DNA of 8,760 nucleotides from an uncultured Clostridia bacterium. GTDB taxonomy: Bacteria > Bacillota > Clostridia > Christensenellales > UBA1242. The stretch is taken from assembly GCA_944363385.1 (NCBI GenBank), contig CALVUB010000030.1, forward strand, positions 1-8,760, in the 5' to 3' direction. Both the position numbers and the translations under genes were made by a program. The notes beneath the pieces were generated by a model. That model ran no database searches, had not been told where the DNA came from, and saw only the letters and a program-made list of their open reading frames with translations. Positions 1 through 7,617 of the stretch are shown one piece after another (the stretch's first letter is position 1; each line of letters opens with the position of its first letter).

Positions 1-336
1 AAAACATGGATAGAAAAAAGAGCAACTTTATAGCTTGACCAAAATGAAAAGGCCATGTTTATTTCTCTTCAAAACAAACGAATTTCTGTGAGAGCTGTTG
101 AAAACTTAGTTAAAAAATTTGCTCAAATTGCATCACCTCTAAAAAAAATTTCTCCGCATAAGCTTAGAAGCACCTTTGGCACAAATCTTTATCGAGAGAC
201 TAAAGACATCTATATTGTTGCAGATGTGCTTGGACATAAAGATGTCAACACTACTAGGAAACATTATGCTGCTATCAATGAAGACATGAGAAAAAGCGTT
301 GCAAATGTTTTGCAACTAAGAAAAAACGAAGAATAA
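1..336 (+). pseudogene. Tyrosine recombinase/integrase, C-terminal catalytic part, interrupted by in-frame TAG
   Basis: The frame is open from base 1 and runs off the left edge, so the N-terminal domain and first catalytic Arg lie outside the window. Downstream of the Met at 55 the protein shows the C-terminal core of a phage-integrase/Xer-type recombinase: PHKLRST (the H-x-x-R box, about residues 34-40 counted from that Met), LGHKD (second His, residue 61) and KHYAAI (nucleophile Tyr71). The same frame upstream reads KTWIEKRATL, then TAG at 31-33, then LDQNEKA, and these flanks look like the normal stretch before the FISLQNKR segment. The gene therefore probably extends upstream and is broken by one nonsense codon. 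A separate 93-residue protein starting at 55 would lack part of the active site. It is the only + strand gene, with an intrinsic terminator 80 bp downstream. It could be a chromosomal Xer-like enzyme or a decayed mobile-element integrase. Confidence 0.8.
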
Positions 337-385
337 AATTTTGTAATTTTTGCATAAATCTTTTTTATCTGCACATTATATAACC

Positions 386-405
386 GTGAAGGAAATATGC
401 TTCAC
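386..405 (+). other. Small hairpin after recombinase gene
   Basis: GTGAAG (386-391) and CTTCAC (400-405) form a 6 bp stem with an 8-nt loop, followed by a weak A/T-rich tract. It may act as a secondary pause or terminator ahead of the stronger one at 416-451. By itself it is marginal. Confidence 0.3.
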
Positions 406-415
406 ATTTTAAAGA

Positions 416-451
416 GAAGATTTGCATGTTTTTAAGCAAGTCTTCTTTTTT
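416..451 (+). terminator. Intrinsic terminator of the recombinase gene
   Basis: GAAGATTTGC (416-425) pairs with GCAAGTCTTC (436-445) through 10 base pairs, one of them a U-G wobble in RNA. The loop is 10 nt, and six T follow at 446-451. Orientation and position fit termination of the + strand recombinase transcript. On the - strand the stem is followed only by an imperfect T tract, so it is less likely to work there. Confidence 0.7.
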
Positions 452-453
452 AG

Positions 454-603
454 TGCAACAAAAACACACGAAAGGCGCAGTTTTCTTCTGAAAACTGCCC
501 TGCCCTCTGCCAACCTTGAATCCAAAAGTCCTTCAAGATTTTGTTTTGGCAGAGGGCTTTTTCGCCAAATTTGGCGAATGCCTTTCGTGTGACCTCATGC
601 AAC
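454..603. repeat. Direct repeats TGCAAC flanking folded element A
   Basis: TGCAAC occurs at 454-459 and 598-603, six or fewer bases outside each end of the closing stem at 465-591. The spacing would suit a short target-site duplication of an inserted element, but 6 bp is short and a third copy lies at 311-316 in the recombinase 3' end. This is suggestive only. Confidence 0.25.
465..591. other. Cloverleaf (four-way junction) element A, 127 bp
   Basis: Closing stem P0 is 12 perfect base pairs, 465-476 with 580-591 (CACACGAAAGGC / GCCTTTCGTGTG). Inside are three hairpins. P1 is 477-485 with 490-498 (9 bp, loop TTCT). P2 is 502-513 with 546-557 (12 bp), continuing after an asymmetric bulge into 515-520 with 532-537 and an 11-nt loop. 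P3 is the 18-bp perfect palindrome 561-578. Junction spacers are 0 nt (P0-P1), 3 nt (P1-P2), 3 nt (P2-P3) and 1 nt (P3-P0). Read on the - strand the closing stem is followed by TTTTTG (464-459), so the element could end the rny transcript, for which no other terminator is visible. A - strand promoter-like sequence at 608-635 could instead start a small RNA. No coding frame explains it. I do not recognise it as a named RNA or repeat family. The fold is read directly from complementarity; function is inference. Confidence 0.8.
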
Positions 604-607
604 CTCA

Positions 608-635
608 ATTATAAACAATCTGCACATTTTTTAAA
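608..635 (-). promoter_or_regulatory. Weak candidate promoter reading into element A
   Basis: On the - strand a perfect -10 TATAAT (608-613) sits 16 bp from a poor -35 TTTAAA (630-635, four of six matches). The predicted start is near 600-601, just before the closing stem of element A. A transcript stopping at the T tract at 460-464 would be about 140 nt. AT-rich sequence gives such matches by chance, so this is a hypothesis. Confidence 0.25.
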
Positions 636-658
636 GCTTAAAAATCATCATTAAACTT

Positions 659-2251
659 TTATTTTGCAGTATCTGAGAAACGCGACTCACGAATAACATT
701 AACTTTGATTTGACCTGGATATTGCATCTCGTTTTCAATTCGTTTGGCAATATCTTTAGCCATAAACATAGCATCGTTATCGCTAATTTCTTCTGGTTTT
801 ACAATTATACGCACTTCTCTTCCTGCTTGAATAGCATAAGACTTTTCAACTCCTTTAAAGTCGTTGCAAATACTTTCAAGTTGCTCAAGGCGCTTGATAT
901 AACTTTCAAAACTTTCACGCCTTGCGCCTGGTCTCGTGCTTGAAATTGCATCGGCAACCTGCACGATAATTGCTTCAATACTATGGAATGGAACATTGCC
1001 ATGGTGCGCTTCAATGCAATGAATAACCGCCTCGCTTTCTTTGTATTTCTTGGCAAGGTCAACACCGATTGTAACATGTGTGCCTTCAATTTCATGATCA
1101 AGAGCTTTGCCGATATCATGAAGAAGACCACCGCGTTTTGCAACAGCGACATTTGCTCCAAGTTCGGTTGCAATAAGCCCTGCAATAATGGAAGTTTCAA
1201 CGCTATGTCTCAAGCAGTTTTGACCATAGCTTGTCCTATATTTTAGCCTACCCAATATTTTTACAAGTTCTGAATTTAAGTTGTAAATCTGAACTTCATT
1301 GCAAGCATTTTCGCCCGCTTCTTTAACTGCTTTTTCAACTTCAATTGTTGCTTTTTCAACCACCTCTTCAACTCTTGCAGGATGAATTCTTCCGTCCACA
1401 ATAAGCTTTTCAAGTGCCAGTCTTGCAATCTCCCTTCTAAACGGATCGAAGCTGGAAATGGTTATTGTCTCAGGCGTGTCATCAACGATAAGTTCAACCC
1501 CCGTAGCGCTTTCTATAGAACGAATATTTCTGCCTTCTCTGCCGATAATCCTTCCCTTCATTTCATCATTTGGAAGAGCCACTGAAGTAACGGTCATTTC
1601 ACTTGTAAGGTCAGTTGCACAGCGTTGAATTGCTGAAACGATAATGTCTTTAGCATTTTTTTCAGCATTTTCTTTTGCCTCTTCTTCAATTTGCTTAACA
1701 AGCGCGCCTGCATCTTTTTTAGCCTCATCGGTTATGCTTTCAATCAAAATGTCTTTAGCCTCTTTCTTTGAAAGTCCTGAAATTTTTTCAAGTTTTTCAA
1801 GCATCTGAGTTTTGATTTGTTCTTGTTCCTCAAGCTTTTCATTAAGTTTTAATTTCTCGTTTTCAAGTTTTTGTTTTTCATTTTCTATTTGGTCAGATTT
1901 GCTGTCAAGAAGTTGTTCTTTTTTTGTGATATATTCTTCTCTTTGGTCAAGTCTTTCCTCTTGTTTTTGAAGCTCTCCTCTTCGCTCTTTAGCTTCATTA
2001 TTTGCCTCATCTCGAATTTTTTGAGCTTCTTCTTTTGCCTCTAAAAGAGACTCTTTTTTAACGCTCTTTGCTTCCGCATAGGCATCTTCAATAATCTTTA
2101 ATGCACTTGATTTGTTTTTGCTTATTTTTTTGCCAACTACAAACTTATACACAAAAAAGCCGATTAATGCGCCAACAACAAAGGCACAAACACCAGCAAC
2201 GGCACCTGCGGTAGCAACAGCGTCACAAAGCATGCTAACACTGTTGTACAT
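659..2251 (-). CDS. rny: Ribonuclease Y
   Basis: Membrane-anchored endoribonuclease that starts mRNA decay in many Bacillota. The 530 residues match the usual length (about 520). Domain order is typical: an N-terminal membrane segment at about 15-38, a long charged coiled coil at about 45-205, a KH RNA-binding domain with GRIIGREGRN at 233-242, and an HD metal-dependent phosphohydrolase domain with H349, the LLHDIGKA motif (HD at 378-379), EAHHG (414-418) and D434. The C-terminal part ends with the family-typical YPGQIKVNVIRE. The ATG at 2251 is preceded by AAAGGGG with a 9-nt spacer. A second in-frame Met at residue 7 is possible. It has its own strong promoter and a 5' leader of about 120 nt. 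The only structure after its TAA is element A. All key residues are present. Confidence 0.98.
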   Translation of the reverse strand: MYNSVSMLCDAVATAGAVAGVCAFVVGALIGFFVYKFVVGKKISKNKSSALKIIEDAYAEAKSVKKESLLEAKEEAQKIRDEANNEAKERRGELQKQEERLDQREEYITKKEQLLDSKSDQIENEKQKLENEKLKLNEKLEEQEQIKTQMLEKLEKISGLSKKEAKDILIESITDEAKKDAGALVKQIEEEAKENAEKNAKDIIVSAIQRCATDLTSEMTVTSVALPNDEMKGRIIGREGRNIRSIESATGVELIVDDTPETITISSFDPFRREIARLALEKLIVDGRIHPARVEEVVEKATIEVEKAVKEAGENACNEVQIYNLNSELVKILGRLKYRTSYGQNCLRHSVETSIIAGLIATELGANVAVAKRGGLLHDIGKALDHEIEGTHVTIGVDLAKKYKESEAVIHCIEAHHGNVPFHSIEAIIVQVADAISSTRPGARRESFESYIKRLEQLESICNDFKGVEKSYAIQAGREVRIIVKPEEISDNDAMFMAKDIAKRIENEMQYPGQIKVNVIRESRFSDTAK

Positions 2252-2337
2252 TTTTTAATTCCCCTTTAAAATAGACTCGGTTAATCTTAAAAATTTTTGG
2301 TTGACATCAGCCTAAGTAATGCCATAAATATATTCAA

Positions 2338-2357
2338 TTAAGTTGATGACAACTTAA
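2338..2357 (-). promoter_or_regulatory. Inverted repeat in the rny leader
   Basis: TTAAGTTG (2338-2345) and CAACTTAA (2350-2357) are perfect 8-bp arms around ATGA. They lie within the predicted rny 5' leader (start about 2372, coding start 2251). As RNA this is a small hairpin; as DNA it could be an operator. Part of the same segment (2345-2353) can also pair with 2300-2308 with one mismatch, giving an alternative fold. Function is unknown. Confidence 0.45.
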
Positions 2358-2378
2358 ATTATTAAAACACCTAAGTTA

Positions 2379-2407
2379 ATTATAAACTATAAATAGTTTT
2401 AAGTCAA
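2379..2407 (-). promoter_or_regulatory. Sigma-A promoter of rny
   Basis: On the - strand TTGACT (2402-2407) is followed after exactly 17 bp by a consensus TATAAT (2379-2384). The predicted transcription start is an A near 2372, about 120 nt before the rny ATG. The match is near consensus and well placed between the upstream gene's terminator and rny. Confidence 0.8.
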
Positions 2408-2478
2408 ACGAATTTATAGAGAATATTTCATCTAGAAAGCTTTTTTGTCTTTATAAGATTGCAAATATAAAAAAATAC

Positions 2479-2503
2479 AAAAAAGCGTAGCATAATGCTA
2501 CGC
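2479..2503 (-). terminator. Intrinsic terminator after the coiled-coil gene
   Basis: GCGTAGCA (2485-2492) and TGCTACGC (2496-2503) form a perfect 8-bp stem with a 3-nt loop. On the - strand six T follow (2479-2484), then further T-rich sequence. It lies 18 bp beyond the TAA of the 199-residue gene and separates it from the rny promoter. Confidence 0.85.
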
Positions 2504-2521
2504 AAAAATTACATAATCAAA

Positions 2522-3121
2522 TTAAAAAGCTTCAGGCTCATTTGGTTCATTTTGTTCTTTATTTTTCTTTTTTTCTTCAAGTTCTTTTAGGTATTCCTCT
2601 ATTCTTTTACGAATCTTTTTAAGTTCTTCATCGATCTTTTCCTCTGCCTTTTTCCTTTCCTCTTCTGCCCTTCTCGTTTCTTTTTCTTGTTTTTTCAGTT
2701 CTTTTAGATATTCCTCTATTCTTTCACGCATCCGTTCTTTTTTCCAACTCAAAACCATCCACCTCAAAACCAATTTAAATAACATCTTTGCGATTAGTTT
2801 TTCCTTTTCTTCAGATGACGCGACCATTAATTCCTGCCTCATTTCAGCCTGCACTTGTTTCCAATCTTCATAAAGCGTATAATGCTTTTCAAGCAATTGC
2901 CTAATCTCATCATACTCTTCAAACTTACTCAAGTTAGCAAGCTCTTTTTTTAAAGATTGATAAAGCATTATATTTAAGCTATATTTATTTTTTGCGCACT
3001 CAAGATTTTGCGGATTTGTTAGTGCAGCATACATACATAATTCTTTTGTAACAAATTTTTCTGGAATGTCTTTCAAAAGCATACCATCTTTAATCAATTT
3101 ATAATAGACACTTTCACCCAT
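2522..3121 (-). CDS. Uncharacterised 199-residue protein: DUF4116-like N-terminus, charged coiled-coil C-terminus
   Basis: Function unknown. Residues about 5-45 (DGMLLKDIPEKFVTKELCMYA) resemble a single DUF4116-type repeat, judged by eye only. Residues 108-126 are hydrophobic/amphipathic. Residues 127-190 are almost all E, K, R and L with heptad-like spacing, a probable coiled coil or long single helix, and the tail is acidic (NEPNEPEAF). RIEEYLKEL occurs twice, at 134-142 and 173-181, exactly 39 residues apart, matching a DNA duplication. No signal peptide, enzyme motif or clear membrane segment is seen. The ATG at 3121 is chosen because AGGGAGAG (3129-3136) lies 7 nt upstream. A TTG two codons earlier would sit 1 nt from that site. 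It is a single-gene unit: near-consensus promoter, leader of about 20 nt, strong terminator. It occupies the place after tgt where yajC often lies but does not resemble YajC. Confidence 0.85.
   Translation of the reverse strand: MGESVYYKLIKDGMLLKDIPEKFVTKELCMYAALTNPQNLECAKNKYSLNIMLYQSLKKELANLSKFEEYDEIRQLLEKHYTLYEDWKQVQAEMRQELMVASSEEKEKLIAKMLFKLVLRWMVLSWKKERMRERIEEYLKELKKQEKETRRAEEERKKAEEKIDEELKKIRKRIEEYLKELEEKKKNKEQNEPNEPEAF
2581..2727 (-). repeat. 117-bp-period internal duplication in the coiled-coil gene
   Basis: The 30-nt stretches 2581-2610 and 2698-2727 are identical except at two positions and lie 117 bp (39 codons) apart in the same frame. They encode the two RIEEYLKEL copies. Such high DNA identity points to a recent segmental duplication or to gene conversion, not only protein-level selection. 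Confidence 0.75.
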
Positions 3122-3147
3122 ACTCAAACTCTCCCTATGATAAATAT

Positions 3148-3176
3148 ATTATACTAAAATAAACACAATAAGTCAA
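3148..3176 (-). promoter_or_regulatory. Sigma-A promoter of the coiled-coil gene
   Basis: On the - strand TTGACT (3171-3176), a 17-bp spacer and TATAAT (3148-3153) form a near-perfect promoter. The predicted start is an A at about 3141, giving a 20-nt leader that holds the ribosome binding site AGGGAGAG. It begins only 9 bp beyond the tgt stop codon. Confidence 0.85.
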
Positions 3177-3184
3177 GAGCAAAA

Positions 3185-4384
<1,200 letters not shown>

Positions 4385-5431
4385 TCAGTATATAAACATT
4401 GCATCTCCAAAAGAGAAAAATCTATAACGCTCTTTCACTGCATGATTATATATTTTCATCGTTTGGTCATAGCCTGCAAAGGCAGAAACCAGCATAATCA
4501 AAGTGCTTTCTGGTAGATGAAAGTTTGTTATAAGAGCGTCTACAATCTTAAATTTATAAGAAGGATAAATAAAAATATTTGTTTCACCTTTATATTCTTT
4601 AACTCTCCCCTCTTCTGTCGCCACACTTTCAAGCACTCTAACACTTGTCGTTCCCACTGCGACAACTCTCCTACCTTCAGCCTTTGCCTTGTTGATTTTA
4701 TCAGCATTCTCTTTTGTCATTTCAATGTATTCACTGTGCATATTGTGATTTAAGATGTCTTCTTCTTTTACTGGTCTAAAAGTTCCAAGTCCAACATGCA
4801 ACAGCACTTCAATGATTTCCACCCCTTTATCTTTCAATTTCTCTAGAAGCTGGCTTGTAAAATGTAGTCCAGTAGTTGGAGTTGCAGAAGAGGCTTCAAC
4901 TTTTGAATAAATTGTTTGATAACGCTCTTTATCTTTGAGTTTTTCATGAATATATGGAGGAAGCGGAACTTGCCCAACCTCATCTAATCGCTCTTCAAAC
5001 GCACCAGTAAAATTGAATTTAACTTTGCACTCACCATATTCTTTTTTCTCTAAAACAGTCAAACTTAAATTTTTACTAAAATGAATTTCGCTCCCCTCTT
5101 TCAGTCGCTTAAAAGGTCGAGCAATCACCTCCCAAGTGGTAAGGTCAATTCGTTTTTGAAGCAAAATTTCAATTTTTGCACCAGTTTCTTTATAACCAAA
5201 AAGTCTTGCAGGCAAAACTCTGGTGTTGTTTACCACAAGCACATCGCCTTTATGTAAAAAATCGAGTATATCATAAAAATGTTTATCTTGAATTTCTTCA
5301 GTTTGACGACAAAAAAGAAGTAGCCTAGAATTATCTCTTGGCTCAATCGGCTTTTGAGCTATCAGCTCTTCTGGCAAATTATAGAAATAACTTGATTTTT
5401 TCAGCAAATCTTTTTTATCTATGTTAGACAT
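4385..5431 (-). CDS. queA: S-adenosylmethionine:tRNA ribosyltransferase-isomerase
   Basis: Transfers and isomerises the ribosyl part of S-adenosylmethionine onto preQ1 at tRNA position 34, giving epoxyqueuosine; it acts directly after Tgt. The 348-residue product matches the family length. It shows FYNLPEELIAQKPIEPRDNSRLL at about 16-38, VVNNTRVLPARL at 66-77, the conserved ATPTTGLHFT segment at 183-192, HVGLGTFRPV at 212-221, AVGTTSVRVLES at 258-269, ALITNFHLPESTLIMLV at 299-315 and the C-terminus RFFSFGDAMFIY. The ATG at 5431 is preferred: AAAGAGAG sits 4-5 nt upstream. A TTG at 5449 lies upstream of this site and would add six residues. ruvB ends 22 bp upstream, so the two are probably co-transcribed. 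Confidence 0.97.
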   Translation of the reverse strand: MSNIDKKDLLKKSSYFYNLPEELIAQKPIEPRDNSRLLLFCRQTEEIQDKHFYDILDFLHKGDVLVVNNTRVLPARLFGYKETGAKIEILLQKRIDLTTWEVIARPFKRLKEGSEIHFSKNLSLTVLEKKEYGECKVKFNFTGAFEERLDEVGQVPLPPYIHEKLKDKERYQTIYSKVEASSATPTTGLHFTSQLLEKLKDKGVEIIEVLLHVGLGTFRPVKEEDILNHNMHSEYIEMTKENADKINKAKAEGRRVVAVGTTSVRVLESVATEEGRVKEYKGETNIFIYPSYKFKIVDALITNFHLPESTLIMLVSAFAGYDQTMKIYNHAVKERYRFFSFGDAMFIY

Positions 5432-5453
5432 AATTCTCTCTTTTTTCAATTAG

Positions 5454-6461
5454 TTATTTAGCAACATATTCCATGCCAAAGTGTTTATAAGCACCTTCAA
5501 GCACAATTCTGCCTCTTGGCGTTCTTGAAACAAAACCAAGTTGCAAAAGATATGGCTCATAAACATCTTCAATAGTGGTTGCATCTTCGCTTATTGTGGC
5601 AGCAAGCGTGTCAAGTCCAACTGGCCCACCTCCAAACTTATTGATCATAGTAAGCAATATTTTGCGGTCAATTGTGTCAAGACCCAAATCATCTATTTCC
5701 ATCACTTGCAGTGTTTTATCAGCAATTGCTTTGTTGACATGCCCTTCACCATGCACTTGCGCATAGTCACGCACGCTTTTTAACAGACGATTTGCAATTC
5801 TTGGAGTTCCGCGCGAGCGTTTTGCAATCTCGCCAGAGGCATCATCATCGATATTAATGCCCAAAATTCTAGCCGAGCGTTTGATAATAATTTTTAGTTC
5901 GTCAGCGCTGTAAAGTTCAAGCCTGCAAATGACACCAAATCTATCTCGAAGTGGATTTGTAAGCATTCCTGCCCTAGTTGTTGCACCAATAAGTGTGAAA
6001 GGTTTTATTTTTAATCGCATATTTCTTGCAGATGGACCTTTTCCAACAATAAAGTCAAGCGCAAAATCTTCCATGGCAGGATACAAAATTTCTTCAACCG
6101 TTTTGTTAAGTCTGTGAATTTCATCAATAAAAAGAACATCATTTTGATTTAAATTTGTAAGTATTGCCGCCAGATCTGCTGCATGTTCAATTGCTGGGCC
6201 AGAAGTCACCTTGAATTGAGAGCCAAGTTCATTTGCAATGATATGCGAAAGCGTGGTCTTTCCAAGCCCTGGAGGCCCATATAAAAGCACATGATCAAGG
6301 CTTTCTTTTCTAGACTTTGCAGCCTGAATATAAACGCTAAGAGCCTCTTTCACCTTTGTTTGACCTATATAATCGTCAAGCGAGGTTGGTCTCAGTGAGT
6401 TTTCAATCTCTGCATCTGTCAAATTTTTTGTGCTTTGCACAAATCTTTCTTCTTCGTTCAA
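5454..6461 (-). CDS. ruvB: Holliday junction branch-migration ATPase RuvB
   Basis: AAA+ motor that, with RuvA, drives branch migration of Holliday junctions. The 335 residues are a full-length family match. It has [13 protein letters not shown] at about 22-34, Walker A GPPGLGKT at 62-69, Walker B FIDEIHR at 111-117, sensor 1 LIGATTR at 157-163, the LRDRFG arginine-finger segment at 171-176, sensor 2 [11 protein letters not shown] at 217-227, and a C-terminal winged helix with [11 protein letters not shown] and RTPRGR. The start is a TTG whose last two bases lie in the ruvA stop codon (TTGA, 4-base overlap of the frames). A strong AAGGGGG site lies 8 nt upstream inside ruvA, so translational coupling is likely. 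The next in-frame ATG is far inside the protein. Confidence 0.98.
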   Translation of the reverse strand: MNEEERFVQSTKNLTDAEIENSLRPTSLDDYIGQTKVKEALSVYIQAAKSRKESLDHVLLYGPPGLGKTTLSHIIANELGSQFKVTSGPAIEHAADLAAILTNLNQNDVLFIDEIHRLNKTVEEILYPAMEDFALDFIVGKGPSARNMRLKIKPFTLIGATTRAGMLTNPLRDRFGVICRLELYSADELKIIIKRSARILGINIDDDASGEIAKRSRGTPRIANRLLKSVRDYAQVHGEGHVNKAIADKTLQVMEIDDLGLDTIDRKILLTMINKFGGGPVGLDTLAATISEDATTIEDVYEPYLLQLGFVSRTPRGRIVLEGAYKHFGMEYVAK

Positions 6462-7048
6462 CCTTTATACCCCCTTAATGCTTTTGAAATAATCTCTTCT
6501 GCCGTTGCATTATTTTGAGCATTGGCTCGAGCAAGCATGTATGCTTCATTTTTATTAATCCCAAGACTTATCAAGGTGTCTGTTGCCATTTGAACAGCAT
6601 CTTCGTTATAATCCATAGCAAAAGTTTGGCTTTGACTTGGAGTTGCCACATCCAACTTATCCTTGAGTTCTAGACAAATGCGTTCTGCCGTTTTTTTACC
6701 AAGCCCTTTAATCCTAGACAAAAGCTTGCTATCTTCTTGAATTATCGCCAAAATAAGGTCTGATAAATTTATACCTGAAAGAATTGTAATCGCCATTTTA
6801 GGTCCAACACCACTGACTGAAATAAGTTTATAAAAAACCTCTCTCTCCTCTTTTGTTGAAAAGCCAAACAGCGACACACCATCTTCGCGCACCGCCATAT
6901 ATGTATAAACCTTGACCGTTTCGCCAGCAAGCGGAAGTGACGATAAAGTGGTAGAAGAAACTTGAAGGCTATAACCAACACTATTCACATCAAGAATTAG
7001 CTCGTTTTCATTTTTTTCTTCAATAACGCCAACTAAAAAAGATATCAT
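6458..7048 (-). CDS. ruvA: Holliday junction DNA-binding protein RuvA
   Basis: Tetrameric Holliday-junction binder that recruits RuvB. 196 residues, near the usual 200. Domain I (about 1-63) has the OB fold with the acidic pin E55-D56. Domain II has two helix-hairpin-helix motifs, [10 protein letters not shown] at 77-86 and [10 protein letters not shown] at 113-122. A flexible linker (about 133-147) leads to the RuvB-contacting domain III (148-196). The ATG at 7048 is preceded by AGGAGA with a 6-nt spacer. ruvC ends 8 bp upstream and ruvB overlaps the stop, so the three form one operon. Confidence 0.98.
   Translation of the reverse strand: MISFLVGVIEEKNENELILDVNSVGYSLQVSSTTLSSLPLAGETVKVYTYMAVREDGVSLFGFSTKEEREVFYKLISVSGVGPKMAITILSGINLSDLILAIIQEDSKLLSRIKGLGKKTAERICLELKDKLDVATPSQSQTFAMDYNEDAVQMATDTLISLGINKNEAYMLARANAQNNATAEEIISKALRGYKG
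6470..6476 (-). promoter_or_regulatory. Ribosome binding site for the TTG start of ruvB
   Basis: AAGGGGG on the - strand, inside the last codons of ruvA, 8 nt before the TTG at 6461. It is one of the strongest Shine-Dalgarno sites here and supports the overlapping TTG start. Confidence 0.75.
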
Positions 7049-7056
7049 ATTTTCTC

Positions 7057-7545
7057 CTAAACTCTGTTTGTGTTAAGCATTGGACTTGACTGGCTATGAC
7101 AAATAGCAACCGCAAGCGCATCTGCTGCATCGTCTGGCTTTGGAATTTTATCAAGTCCCAAAATCGCCTTGACCATAAATTGCACCTGCGCCTTTTCTGC
7201 TCGGCCTTGACCAGTGAGCGCTTGCTTTATTTGAAGCGGTGTGTATTCATAAATTTTTCCGCAATACTTTTGACAAGCAAGCAAAATCACCCCTCTTGCC
7301 TGAGCAACTTGAATTACTGTCTTTTGGTTTTTGAAATAGAACAACTCTTCAATTGCCACAACATCCGGTTTAAACTTTTCAAACAAATATTTCAAGCTTT
7401 TGTCGATGTTTTCAAGTCTGACTGGCATTGAGTCTTCTTTTGGAGTTATAATCGCCCCATAATCAACCAGCATGTTTGATTTGTTTGTGTCAAGCACTCC
7501 ATAACCTATTATTGCATAACCTGGGTCAATTCCTAAAACTATCAT
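7057..7545 (-). CDS. ruvC: Holliday junction resolvase RuvC
   Basis: Dimeric Mg-dependent endonuclease with RNase H fold that cuts Holliday junctions handled by RuvAB. 162 residues from the ATG at 7545, the normal length and N-terminus (MIVLGIDPGYAIIGYG). Acidic active-site residues are visible: D7, E66 (AIEELF) and D139/D142 in KPDDAADALA. A TTG at 7551 would add two residues and is not favoured. No Shine-Dalgarno site precedes the ATG. The promoter at 7552-7580 predicts transcription starting at the A of this ATG, so the mRNA may be leaderless. It ends with TAG, 8 bp before ruvA. Presence of RuvC argues against Bacilli, which use RecU. It heads the ruvC-ruvA-ruvB-queA-tgt run. Confidence 0.97.
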   Translation of the reverse strand: MIVLGIDPGYAIIGYGVLDTNKSNMLVDYGAIITPKEDSMPVRLENIDKSLKYLFEKFKPDVVAIEELFYFKNQKTVIQVAQARGVILLACQKYCGKIYEYTPLQIKQALTGQGRAEKAQVQFMVKAILGLDKIPKPDDAADALAVAICHSQSSPMLNTNRV

Positions 7546-7551
7546 AAACAA

Positions 7552-7580
7552 ATTTTACTATATTATTTTTCTTAAGTCAA
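7552..7580 (-). promoter_or_regulatory. Sigma-A promoter of the ruvC operon
   Basis: On the - strand TTGACT (7575-7580), a 17-bp spacer and TAAAAT (7552-7557, five of six). The hexamer ends six bases before the ruvC ATG, so the expected +1 is the A at 7545. A poorer alternative is TTGAAT about 10 bp further upstream with TAATAT, which would give a leader of about 10 nt. No LexA-type operator (GAAC-N4-GTTC) is seen nearby. Confidence 0.65.
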
Positions 7581-7617
7581 ATTATTCAAGAGGTTAAATT
7601 TAAAAATTTGGTTTTAT

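Noticed and set aside
337..658. CRISPR array or tRNA gene in the recombinase-rny gap
   Set aside because: No regularly spaced direct repeats. The cloverleaf here is far larger than a tRNA and lacks a GTTC-type T-loop and a CCA end.
805..1200. 131-codon - strand frame inside rny
   Set aside because: It lies in another frame of a clear RNase Y gene, with no homology or ribosome binding site of its own.
2290..2327. 12-codon upstream frame in the rny leader (starting ATG GCA on the - strand)
   Set aside because: It has no ribosome binding site and no sign of coding selection; such a short frame is expected by chance.
5432..5449. Six-residue N-terminal extension of QueA from a TTG
   Set aside because: The ribosome binding site lies downstream of that TTG and serves the ATG at 5431; the family begins near the ATG.
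7552..7617. LexA/SOS operator upstream of ruvC
   Set aside because: No GAAC-N4-GTTC or CTG-N10-CAG type palindrome is present around the promoter.
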